A stretch of 64,000 nt of DNA from NCBI GenBank assembly GCA_964020085.1, contig OZ026600.1:13720635-13784634 (forward strand). The letters run 5' to 3'. The stretch comes from Micromussa lordhowensis. Lineage: Eukaryota > Cnidaria > Anthozoa > Scleractinia > Lobophylliidae. Positions 1 to 10,708 of this stretch are shown piece by piece. A model generated the notes under the pieces. The model was not told the DNA's origin. It ran no database searches and worked only from the letters and a program-made list of their open reading frames with translations. Positions within the stretch are counted from its first letter, which is position 1. The number at the start of each line of letters is the position of its first letter. The translations under genes and the position numbers were made by a program.

Positions 1-2029
1 CGCCAACTCAACATAGAAAATAGATTCTCTAAACAGCAACAATTTTGATGCCACTGAACTGCATTTTTAATGTGTAGTTCATCTATCATTTATATATTGA
101 GCTAGAGAGGTAAAGAATAAAGTAAAAGCCCACTGGCATTGTTAAGAAGTAGTGCAAAATGCAATGGTAACAGAATATATTAGGAGATGTGGCACCATTG
201 AAAACATTCATGAAGTCATCAGTGATCCTTGTTTGAGATGTTACCACAAACAAAGTACTGCTTCTCATCCAATCACCAACCTTATTTAGCTATGTTAGTA
301 CTGGATGCCTGACCAAGTAATAAACTCCCTAAATTGTGGGCTCTCATTTTTCTTTCCTATTTTTTATCTTCATTTTCGATGTCAATATCAGTGATTTTCC
401 TCCCCTTGCATTTACTTTCTGATTGCTTCTTCGTCTTCAGCTAAGCCTGTCCATTGCCCCTTGACACTGACCTTGAGGAGGTTGGAACCAGTTTCAGATG
501 TAGATTTTTATGGGTCGTTATAACCACTCTATCAGTTGATGCTACAATCATGGTATCAGGTGAACATGTTGCTGTCAATTTTGTAACATAATAGGTTACT
601 ATAGTAACAAATGACCTGCTAAAAACACCCTTAATTTTGGCTTTAAGTGCTTACAACGCAAAAATGAGCTTGGTGACCCCATTTTTAACTTGGGGTCGTT
701 GCAGTTGTAGTGGTGGAACGATTTCACTCCATCACTCACTTCCCGTTAGACTGTTAGATTTGGAATTTAACTCCTAAAGGAGTCTAATGTGAATGTTGCT
801 TGAGCTTCATTATAGCACTAAACAATAGCACTTTAAACAGAATAGGCTCGATTACTAACCACTGTTCAAGAAAGGGTCCTGTGTGCAATTGTTGACCCGA
901 CTCACATACTCGAGAGATCAGCAGAAATCACGACTGAAAACAGAAATTAAATGAGAGCGTTTCTATTCCTTCAAGTGCACCTTAAAGGATACTTTGATGG
1001 CTAAAAATGGTGATGTTTCGTCATCAACACCCTAAGTGAGACCAGAATCCTTGACTTGTACCCAAGATGACGAGCCTTTTTATATAGGAGTTTCCCCCCT
1101 CCCGGGTTTTGAACATCTGCCATTTAAGGCTGCTTTACGGTCAGTTGCACAGTGTCAAGTTAGTTATTCTTTGAATTCTGACCTAAGTACTCGATGTCTC
1201 ATCGCAGAAATGTTCTACATTGAATAAATTCTCGCACAAACGTTTTTATAAATAGAAGCTAGCTGTAATTATTCAAGTCTCTTAAATAGCTCATTTCCTG
1301 ATGGTGCCCATTCATACAGGTTTAACCATACTCGATTGCCAAGAAAGAAAAATATAGACGCTACTGAAAGTCACAAAATTGACGAGCTGTATGAATTTTC
1401 GGATGATTCAAGCCGTGATTAAATGTTTTGAACGATCAACAGTCCAAAGAATTGAGGAGAATTCAAATGACATGTCCCACTGTTTATTTATATGATAATG
1501 TAAATAAATACAAATAAATACAGCCATGGCAAAATGAGGAACAAAAAGTTGATAAATAGAAGAAACGATATTACACAAGGATAGCAGTTCTGCAGTCTTT
1601 ATGTCTTCTACCTTACACTCTCACATCATAGTGGGTGGTTTAAGGAAGCACACTGGTGCCAATTTCAGACAGAAACAATCATTTTTAGGCTTGGCATTGT
1701 GCAACCAGAGGGCCTAAATGTTTTCCACTTCATATAAATAGCATGGCACGCATGTGTCAAGATTCTGTATGTTTAGCTTGCACTACTTTCAAATGATCAG
1801 TTGCACGAATCATTATTTAGAGTTCTCACACTGAAGAAGGGCTATAACTGAAATGGTTTTGATTTTTCACAAGATGACACTTTTTTTAACGCAAATTTTA
1901 ACAACTCGCAATAATTTCATGGAGCATTAATTTCCTATAACAAGATATAGACTAGAAACCCTAGGCCTCCTTCGGCCATTTCTTCAAAACCAGAGATTTT
2001 GGTGTAACAACTGTGCATGAACCCAGATC
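1..2029. other. AT-rich non-coding stretch
   Basis: I see no supportable gene, RNA or element structure here. Short open frames are present but have no recognisable motif or splice context. The part from about 950 to 1620 weakly resembles 34580-35290, so some of it may be an old dispersed repeat. Confidence 0.6.
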
Positions 2030-2039
2030 ATGTATCTTA

Positions 2040-2500
2040 TGGGGGGCCCTCGACCCATATATCGACCAATATACTCGATTGATACATCGGTCGAGTATCG
2101 ACCAGTGTATCGACCAATACTCTATAACTGGCGGTTCACCGATACTTTAGTTATTGTTGTTGAAAAAAATTTTATTTCCTATGAAAAGCAAAAAATTAAA
2201 GCAGCAAAATTAAAAGTATCGACCAATATATCAACTGATATATAGAGTGTCGACCGAGACTTGACTGACAGATAGTTGAGCAATATCAGCCGAGTATCAA
2301 GCAATGTATCAACCAACATATCGAGTATCGACCAAGACTTCACCGACAGTTGACCAATATAAAAACCAATAGTTGACCAATATACCACGGACAGTATCCT
2401 GGTTGATATGTCGACCAACACCATGATCATTATTAAGTGGGCTATCAGCTGATACTCGACCAAATCTCAACCGAGTATCAGTCAATACTTGACCAAAAAG
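2040..2500. repeat. Degenerate short-unit minisatellite
   Basis: The stretch is built from variants of a roughly 10-20 base unit containing TATCGACCAATA, in diverged, inverted or partly deleted copies (for example around 2050-2130, 2215-2260, 2300-2400 and 2440-2490). Both the motif and its complement occur (TCGGTCGAGTAT, CGACCAATAT). The open frames on both strands are by-products of the repeat. A non-repetitive gap lies at about 2130-2215. Confidence 0.75.
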
Positions 2501-2520
2501 TAAGCAAACAGTAAGCTATA

Positions 2521-4270
2521 AAGTTCTAAATATGGATTTTGCAATAAATGTCCCCTTTTTAATTATTATTAAAGGGAAACTTGGCAAAAAAAAACTTTTG
2601 TTCCACATAACAAGTTGATATTTGCGTTTAACTGTTTCAACAATTTGAAGTCAATAATTCTTTGCCTGTTTTGAATGCTGGGCAATTCACTCCCGCTAAT
2701 TAATATTTTCCCACATGCTGCCATGCTTATATTTGCAAAGTTTGATGGGAAATTATGACATCATTGCCAGGCTGGACGTTTTAAAATACAGCATTCCGTG
2801 AATCTATAGATATAAAAGTGCTTCTAATCATTTATAATTCATATTCAACTAGAAGTGGTATTCTGAAGACTCCACAGTAAGATCTCTGACCGGGTAAGAT
2901 GTCACAAATAACCATAAAGTGAACATACCATTGCCGCTGTGATTTAAACAGAAAATTAAACACTTATTTGAACCACTTACAGAGATATCAACTTAAAACC
3001 CCGGGATCCATTAAAGAAAACCATTACGTATACTTTGGAACTTGAACTGTTTCTCAGCCACGATTCCTTTAAACTAACCTGGCCTGGCTTGCCCACAGAG
3101 TGAGGGTGCGGAAGGCTAGAAGAGATCTGCTGGGTTCCCTTAGGCTGAAAAGAGCACACACAGTTCATTGAACCTTTAAAATGTTTTACTGAATGTGTAA
3201 ATTTCAACAAATCAACAACAAGATATAAGTATCTATAGAAACTGTTGCTCAATAATTCAAACACTTTAAATTGATAATGCACCTCATGCTGCTATGTAGT
3301 CTATCTGTTTTTCCAATCACACAAATCAATCACATTAATTTGCATGATCACGAAAACATCTACCAATGAGAGTGTGAGGATCAGATACGAATCTAATTTC
3401 AGCATGGAAATGAGACTCAAATTCCCTGGTACTACAGGTATTCTTACTCTCCCCTTTGCTGTTCATTTCTGCTTCCTCCAAGACAGAAGAGACGAAATCA
3501 AACTAAAGCCCTTTGAAAGGACATGTGGTTTCTGGACACATTCTAACCAAAAAAAAGAGTTGCAAGGTTCTAGCTTACAAAGTATTGCTTTTAAATTTGA
3601 GAGCTTGACACATGTTCTCTGTATCATTGTGTGCAACTTTAGGCCACATACTCTTTTTTTTGTGGAACTCATTACCTGAAAATATCGGAGATCAAATCAA
3701 TTGGAAAAGTCAAGAATATTTGAGTCAATGGATTCTTACTTGCCAATCTTGTAAAATGATATATTGATAGTTATAATAAATGAAATATTTTGTGACTGTA
3801 ATTTCATTAGTATACTATTGCAACTACTGAAGATTTTTACTGAGTTTTAAATAAAATGATGACAAAAACACTTCAGTCATGCCCAAAAAGAATACAAACA
3901 CCACTAACATTCTTTAACATCTTTACAAAGGCCCAAAAATTAAGGAAAAAGTGAACAAAATTAATGCCGTAAATAGTACATGTACAAACAAATGCTGCCT
4001 GTTTCACACCTAATCAAGTTTGAACCAACTGAGTTCACATGCAACTCTAAACTCGTTGTAAACTTTCTATTTTGAGTTTACTCCCAGCTTTATGCTCCCA
4101 AGTCTGGACAAAGAGTAGTTGACTTGTTTCAAATGGTGGCCATCTTGAAATTTAATAGCTGTGAGGTTTCATGTGCATTATCTGGGGTGAAGGAAACCAG
4201 CTATGGTGGATGGGCTGGATATTTACATGATTAATTTTGACACCAAGCTTCATACAGTGCATAAATTGAT
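2521..4270. other. Non-coding stretch, nothing recognised
   Basis: This stretch is AT-rich and has no supportable gene. On the minus strand a short segment at about 3081-3145 is flanked by acceptor-like CTTTTCAG and donor-like GTTAGT. It could be a small exon, but it has no recognisable motif. Confidence 0.5.
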
Positions 4271-4274
4271 ATGC

Positions 4275-4482
4275 TTACCAAAACAAAAAAGAAATCAAAA
4301 CTACAAAAATGTTCTCTTGGCTTTCATGAAAATGTTCAACACAAGCTCGTTCTTCTTCAGAATCACAGGTTTCATCAACATCATCATTGCCTTCCTTGTA
4401 GCCAACATAGACTTCATCAGGCTCAGGAAAATTGGTTTGTATTATGTTCACAACACAGGCTGGGATGACTTGATGATTTTTT
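4275..4482 (-). pseudogene. Possible exon resembling a P2X7-type cytoplasmic (ballast) domain
   Basis: Read on the minus strand, the segment contains a coherent block with VIPACVVNIIQTNFPEP, then a VYVGYKEG motif and an acidic tail. The pattern 'IP-CVV--I---FP-P---Y-G' is, from memory, typical of the cysteine-rich intracellular domain of P2X7 receptors and of the many invertebrate proteins that carry that domain alone. An acceptor-like GGCTAG precedes it. The cysteine-rich remainder of the domain is not found nearby, so this is at most one exon or a relic. The function is inferred from a short motif only, and a chance open frame is possible. Confidence 0.35.
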
Positions 4483-4576
4483 CCCCTAGCCAGCATACCA
4501 AAAACACTTAAGAGTCCCTTTCCATAAATATGAAAAATAACTCATCGAGGGTAGAAAATTCCTTTTGGCTCATATT

Positions 4577-4845
4577 TTCATGGTAGATAGGCTAGGGCAT
4601 GACAAAAGCTGCTGGATAGTTTTTTGGGCGAAATATCCTTTTATTTCAAAGAAAAATGCAAATTACCAAATGCCGTTAAAATCATCATTTGACACACCAT
4701 TTTGTTAAGCAAGTTTGAAAGCCTCACATGCAAACCACATTATTCTTCCCTCTTTAAAACACTCAAACAGTTTTGTGCAATGTTTAAATGTGTACTGGGT
4801 TAATTTTGGGAAATGTTGTGTTGTCTTCTTGGGTGCAAAATTATT
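4577..4845 (+). repeat. Left arm of a long inverted repeat
   Basis: The arm starts TCATGGTAGATAGGCTAGGG and matches the reverse complement of 6267-6530 over about 265 bases, with a few small indels (roughly 85 percent identical by eye). About 1.4 kb of sequence without a recognisable gene lies between the arms. It could be a fold-back or long-TIR DNA element that has lost its ends, or an inverted duplication. Confidence 0.75.
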
Positions 4846-6266
4846 CACTTAAACATACTCCATGAATAAATTACTTTTCACCTAGTGTGAGACCTTCAAA
4901 TGAATTAAGCTTCTGGTGGTTGAATTGTAGGAAGGCGGTCTACAGATTCCTGTAAAAATTTCTTTGGGCAAATGATTGTGAGCGACACAAGAGCTTTTCA
5001 AAGTATGTTAAAAATGCTAATAGTTGACCTTCTGTCATCAATCTCAATTTACGGGTTAGACAAATATTTTAGCATGCGTCACACGTCTTGACCTATCTAA
5101 GTTGACAGAGGCACGACTAAATTTTCCAACCTTATTTGCTGTAAAAGGTAGGTTAATGATTTAATATGTTACTCTGACACATATAAAGCAGTGAAGTTTT
5201 CTTCTGCTTACATAACATCCAATGTACATCGCCAACCGTCAACGTTATTTAAAGGTCGAATATCATAAATCTCTCGGAGCATATGATCACGACTGTATCT
5301 AAGTAAAAAACGGCCAAGTCATTCGTAGAGAGTTGGTTGCTTTGGACTGCACCAAAACGTTAGGTCTGATCGATTGCTGCTTGAATCCTTGAATATTGCA
5401 GCAGTTTCTTCTTTGTTCATCACGCAATGCCGTCATCCCATGTTAGGGGTAGGACAATTTCTATCCTAATGTGTAAGGCTCAGAACCACAGGGAGCACAC
5501 AATCTTGTTGAGTAGGAAGAGAGTAAATAAAGGAATGAAAATAATGAATAGTTAACCATTGTCTCCTGTTGTCATCTCTTACAGGACCTGGAAAACCACT
5601 ACCTACATGTCCTGCATAACACTGTAGCACTAAACCTTTTGTGCTGCCAGTTGAACCCCTATAAAGGATTCCCCTTAAAAAGAAGGGGTAATAAAAAATC
5701 TCTAAAACTTCATCCAGTTGATAATCATGTTACGTATATTAGTAAAATGAAATAAAAATAGAGGCCACCATGCTCGTTTTTGCACAACATGAATGGCTAT
5801 TACAGTAACTTTGCAACTGAGAAATAAAAGTACTTATTGGATTACTTTATTAGAAAATTTAAACAAAATAGACCCTGAAGTTACATTTCGAGAATTTGTT
5901 TCCCTTCTATATAGTCTTCTTAAATCCTGACTGTTGCTGCTCACTTGCTTCGCTCGCTGCGCAGCAACAAGAGAGGACAGCAATGTACAGGGTCTTAAAA
6001 TTGGAGACGAAATAATCAAGCACATGACATGACCTGTATTATAAAAGACAAAGTTCAAATTTGTTTTGTATTTGTGTTCTGTCTTAATGTGAGAGACAGA
6101 CTTTCCAAAACATAATCTTTGCAAAGTTATCAAAATTTTGGGAATATGTTTTGGTTATGACGTAAGACAAAGGGACAACCTTAATTTTAGACAAACTTGG
6201 TAAAAATTAATTGTATTTACGAAGCACTTTTACATGTAAGCGAATGTAATACATGTGTTCCAAATT

Positions 6267-6530
6267 TAATTACTTTGCACCCAAAAAGACAACACAACGT
6301 TCCCCAAAATCAACCAAGTACACATTGCACAAAACTATTCAAGTGTTTTAAATATGGAAGAATAATGTGGTTTTGCATGCAAGGCTCTTAAACTGGTGTA
6401 ATAAAATGTGCGTGTGATGACAATTTTAACGGCAGTTGGTAATTTGCATTTTTCTTTGAAATAAAAGGACGTTTTGCCCAAAAAACTATCCAGTAGCTTT
6501 TGTCATGGCCTAGCCTATCTACCATAAAAA
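6267..6530 (-). repeat. Right arm of a long inverted repeat
   Basis: This is the reverse-complement partner of 4577-4845. The shared blocks include GAAAAATGCAAATTACCAA and GGATAGTTTTTTGGGC (in arm orientation). The similarity fades outside these limits on both sides, so exact ends are uncertain. No target duplication could be assigned. Confidence 0.75.
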
Positions 6531-6552
6531 TATTAAATTTTTGACCCTTGCC

Positions 6553-7934
6553 ACGAAATTAAGAATTTGTCTGATTTTTACAGGCAGGCACTCTTAAATG
6601 AAAGAGAAATCTTTATACAGTAAACTGCCTTCACATTGCATAGTGTATAGGTTCTTGAGAGTTTGATTTACACCAGAAATAAGGAGTTCAGTTCCTATTT
6701 AGACAGAGTTTGAAGTTTGAGCCTGTTTGAAGTTTGACATTTTTTGTTCAAATTTAGAAGAAAACTATAATTATCTTTTTCGCATCATCTGATGAAGTAT
6801 CCACTCATGAAAAGTAAGGATAATTTTAGGAATTTTTGGTTGAATGAAAAGCTCCTTTTGTCTCAGTTTGTTGCAAGTTCTAAAATTATTTTATTCAACA
6901 GTCTCATATTGTTTTAAAGACCAATCAAAATGCTTTTTAAGCTAACTTGTGATATTTGAAATGGACATGTTAATGTAATACATATCACAAGGGTAGTTAA
7001 AAAGACTGAGTTTGTATGTATGCTGCATGACAGTATAAATTTTACAACAATCTTAATTTACAAACAATCATTAACAGTATTGTTACTCAAAAATCTGATC
7101 CAGCCACCTTAAGTAAATTTTCCTAATACATCTGTTAATTCAGGATTCATACTCTTTTGAGCTCTTCAAATTCCATGACTTTCCATGACCCTTTCCATGG
7201 CTTTGAGTTTAGCTGTCGTGTTCGAAAATTTTCAGAAGTATCTTTGTCTTAGGGTATTTTAAGAACAAAACTCAGTTCAACAGAAACAGATTGGGGCCAA
7301 GCTGCTCTCGTTTGTTAACAACAATCGCACAAATAAAACTAGTCACGCAAATTTTATTGTAATTTGTAAATAACAGACATGCAAGAATTGCTCAATTGTT
7401 GTCAATATATATTTGAATATTGTTCTATGCAATTTGGTACTTTTTTCAGTCTACATTGTTACATTTCCTGAGACAAATAGTAGAGTCGATCTTAACAGTT
7501 GAGCTTTACAGGGAGCATTTTGATCAATTTCAGTTATAAACTCTCTAAAAAATAACTAGGTATTGAGCCTAATATACAGTAACATATAGTGATTTGTTTC
7601 ACATCATAAGGGCCACCAAAGGTTAGAATATGAACAAAATATTATTGTTTTTGACAGTTACCACTACCCTGTATGTTATGAAAATCTTTGATTTTTGGCA
7701 ACATTTTTTCTCAAGCTCTAGTAAACAGAGTTACCTGTCACAGAGACAACATAAGTCTGGAAACAGTGCATCAAACATGAGACTCCCACTCTTTTTTTCC
7801 TTGTTCAAAATGATCTGTGAAATAAATAAAAATAAATCTTAATGATACATCACATTTATACAGAGATATGTACCTGTATATATCACTCTGACTGTTGATA
7901 ACTAAATAGCACTTCCCTAGAAAAAGTAGCAAAA
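6553..7934. other. Non-coding stretch left of the Gypsy relic
   Basis: No gene or element is recognised. A 3' LTR of the minus-strand Gypsy element would be expected somewhere to the left of 8020, but no convincing LTR copy was found by eye. Confidence 0.5.
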
Positions 7935-8019
7935 CTACTCACCCATTATACATTTTATTACATTAATGATAACGATTGGAAATACAAGTAAATAATATCT
8001 GGCACACAAGTGCATGAAT

Positions 8020-8716
8020 GTTAATGAAAAAAGATTTTCGAGTGACATAGAATTCAGTTGACGAGAAGGGAGGACCATTGTCGGAGGACCATTGTCACTG
8101 TGCACTGCATCAGGTATGCAATGGGTTGCGAAGCGTTTCTTCAGCTTTCCAATAACTGTACTTGCTGTCTCGGTGCCACTGAGAGAGTCTATCAAAGTAG
8201 TCCGAGTGATGGTCCACACTGCAAAGGTACTCTCTTTTGTTGAGGGTAAACAGATCTCAGCCAATCTTTTCTCATGGATGGTTTGGTACTTCATCGCATA
8301 TCAGTGACTCTTTCTGCTGCATGGACGGATATGTGTTACAGGTTTCATACCTTCAAATGAACTGCTCAAGTTCTTTATTCATGTTGGGTCAAAAGACAAC
8401 TTCTCAGGCTCTTGGTAAACAGCCTTGGATGCCAATATGAGAAGGGTGAAGCTTCTCTTTAATCTTTGATCGCAGGCTCATTGGAATAGTACACTTCTGA
8501 CCCTTGAAGATAACACCCTCTTGGGTGGCCAATTTATCTCTTATATTGAAGTAAGGATGCATGCGACTAGGCAAGCGTTCTCTTTCCCTTGGCCATCCAG
8601 TCAAGATGACTGCTTTAAGAGATTGCAAGACAGGAACATTAGCAGTTTCTTGTTGGATTTCTTGAATTTGTGGTTTGGAGTGGATTCGCTCTACTTCTTG
8701 ATCTGCCTTTCAATGA
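8020..8716 (-). pseudogene. Gypsy integrase (zinc-binding region and part of catalytic core), broken
   Basis: The minus-strand frame at 8628-8404 shows the typical run leading into an H2C2-type integrase head: GWPRERE, 'PYFNIRDKLATQEGVIFKG', then LHPSHIGIQG. The core follows after stops and frameshifts (8294-8050) with VWTITRTTLIDSLSGTE-like strands, FATHCIPDAVHSDNGPP and the second catalytic Asp. A short tandem duplication of GACAATGGTCCTCC sits directly at that motif (about 8071-8100). The catalytic Glu and C-terminal part are not found, so the enzyme is truncated. The right edge at 8716 is the BEL-1 target duplication. Gypsy coding resumes at 14561. Confidence 0.8.
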
Positions 8717-8721
8717 GGGGG

Positions 8722-8913
8722 TGTTAATACCGTTTTCTCTGGAGTTGCGTGACATCACGCAGGAGACTGAATATGTAATGACCTTTGACCCATGTGACGA
8801 GTTGAGTTTGACTGAAGTTGTCAATCGGGGACAACAGATTTGTAATCGGTAGTTTTCTTGAATTACAGTCATTAAAATCATTTAGTTAAATCAAGTTGAT
8901 AGTGGAATCAACA
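8722..8913 (+). repeat. BEL-1 5' LTR
   Basis: A 192-bp direct repeat of 14364-14555, beginning TGTTAATACCG and ending GGAATCAACA. It is preceded by the GGGGG target duplication. The internal palindrome TGACATCACG and the AT-rich 3' half may hold promoter and polyadenylation signals, but none can be assigned with confidence. Confidence 0.93.
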
Positions 8914-8917
8914 TTTT

Positions 8918-8934
8918 TGGTCCTTCAAGTCGGA
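8918..8934 (+). other. BEL-1 primer binding site, tRNA-Tyr-like
   Basis: TGGTCCTTCAAGTCGGA lies a few bases after the left LTR. It differs at two positions from the copy in BEL-3, whose sequence is complementary to the 3' end of a eukaryotic tRNA-Tyr including CCA (as recalled). It would prime minus-strand synthesis. Confidence 0.7.
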
Positions 8935-9056
8935 TTATCGCTTTGATGAAGATGGTAGATGTCTTTGGAGTCGACATCTTTGGAATTACAAGAGTGAAGT
9001 TTTTGCCACGTTCGGAATATCGAAAAGCAACTAAGCTTATTTGTGTTGTCGGAAGA

Positions 9057-10708
9057 ATGGAGGCTCTAGAGAAGCTGAAAAAGGATAAATGGTCACTCAA
9101 ATCAAGTCTAACCAAATATTTGAACGAGTTAGCTGTGGAATTATCACTGGAAGCGCCGAAGAAAGAAAAAATTACGGAGAGGTTGCAAGAAATCAAAAAT
9201 AGGCGGGATGAATTATCAGAATTATTGGATAATCTTCAAGCCTTGTTCAAAGAAAAGAGTGAAACAACGAATGCAGCCTCGATTGAGGAGGAAGCTGATG
9301 GTATAGTGGATCGTGTCGATAGCGAAACGACTGGAGCTCGGTTGTTTTTTAGCGAAAGGAGCGGCCAAAACCAGTGATGGAAATTCTAACGCCGAGATCA
9401 AGAGCGGGAAATTGGAGAGCACGTGCGAAGGATGGTCACGTGGTCGACCCAAACAAACAACTCAAGTGAATTCGAATTCCTAAGTTTTTGGGCGATAAGA
9501 TGAAATATTTGACTTGGTGGGCCGCGTTTTCAAGCTGCGTTGATGAAACTTCTTTGTCACCACAATTTAAAATGTTGCGGCTGGAAAGTTGCTTGGAAGG
9601 CGAGGCGGCCGAGACGGTGAGGGGTTTAGGTTATTCGTTGGAAGCTTGCGAAGCAGCCAAAGCAAGAATGAATCGAAAGTATGGAGGAAATCGGTGACAG
9701 GTTCAGGCGCATATTGATAAGCTAAGAAAGTTGAAACAGAACTCTGATCTTGAAGGGGGAACTTTATATGCTATTGTGCTAGAGAAAATTCCCCAATCTC
9801 TGCTCAGCCAGTACTACAGATGGATTGAGGAAAAGGGAAAACTGGAATCCCTCGAAGAACTACGACAATGGGTAGCCAAATACCAGGTTCAGGCATCGGA
9901 GGTAAAGCATGGAGTTTCTAGTACAGGACGAAGGCATGTTAAGGGGCCTCGTTCATTTTTCGGGACTGGAGACAAGCGTGACCGACCTTCCAAGGTGTGC
10001 AACCAAAAACACCCAGTTTGGAAGCGCAAGGTGCTGAAAAGAATGGAAAACAAGAAGAAGTGGGAGACAGCAAAAAAAATTGGTCTGTGTTATCGTTGTT
10101 TAGGAAAAGGGCACCTGAGTGAGGCATGTCATTAGAGTAGAGAGTGTGGAATTGATGGGTGTAAGGAGCATCACCACCGCATACTTCATCAGGAGAAAAG
10201 CCCTACTGATGGCATGGAGGGGAATTCTGACACATCTTGTGTTGATGGAAATAAGCCCAGTACATATCAAACCGTAAAGGAACGTGAACAGCGAAGAATC
10301 GCCCTTCGCACTGTTCCAGTTATTTTGAAACATGGGGCCAAGCAGTTGCAAGTTAATTGCTTCTTAGATGAAGGAAGTGATACGACTTATGTCAACGAAG
10401 ATGTGGTGGAAGAATTAGGTTTGGAAGGTAGGAAAGAGAAAGTAACTACTAATGTTGCAAATGATCAGAAGGTAGATCTTATGTCAGCCACTATGGAAAT
10501 TGGATTGGAAAGTTTGGATGGTAGAGTAGACACTGTTATTGTAGCAAAGACATCAAACAGTATCTGTGGAGGCATGAAACCTACCAACTGGCTTCAAATA
10601 AGAGATCAGTGGAGGCATTTAAGGGACATTCCCTTCCCAAAACTTGGAAAGAGAAGTAAAATCGATGTCCTCATTAGCTCAGATTACTACAATCTGCTAT
10701 TTCCATGA
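9057..10708 (+). pseudogene. BEL-1 gag and aspartic protease, broken
   Basis: The start was chosen at ATG 9057, which opens a charged, coiled-coil-like N terminus (MEALEKLKKDK). The frame breaks near 9377. It continues from 9488 with the BEL gag core (LTWWAAFSSCVDET), an in-frame TGA at 9695, then a CCHC knuckle (CYRCLGKGHLSEAC, about 10088-10129). An in-frame TAG at 10133 precedes a second Cys/His cluster (CGIDGCKEHHHRILH). The retropepsin-like protease follows: FLDEGSDTTYVNE at about 10361-10399, with DEGS where DTGS or DSGS is usual. The products would form the particle and cleave the polyprotein. Three or more lesions make it a pseudogene. Confidence 0.88.

Noticed and set aside
1036..1227. 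Short plus-strand frame near a possible dispersed repeat
   Set aside because: No motif, no splice context, and the weak repeat similarity explains it.
4203..4511. Plus-strand 102-codon frame
   Set aside because: Low complexity, no motif. The minus strand carries the more domain-like block.
7730..7800. Possible small minus-strand exon with donor GTAACT
   Set aside because: Too short and without a motif. Acceptor and donor-like words of this kind are expected by chance.
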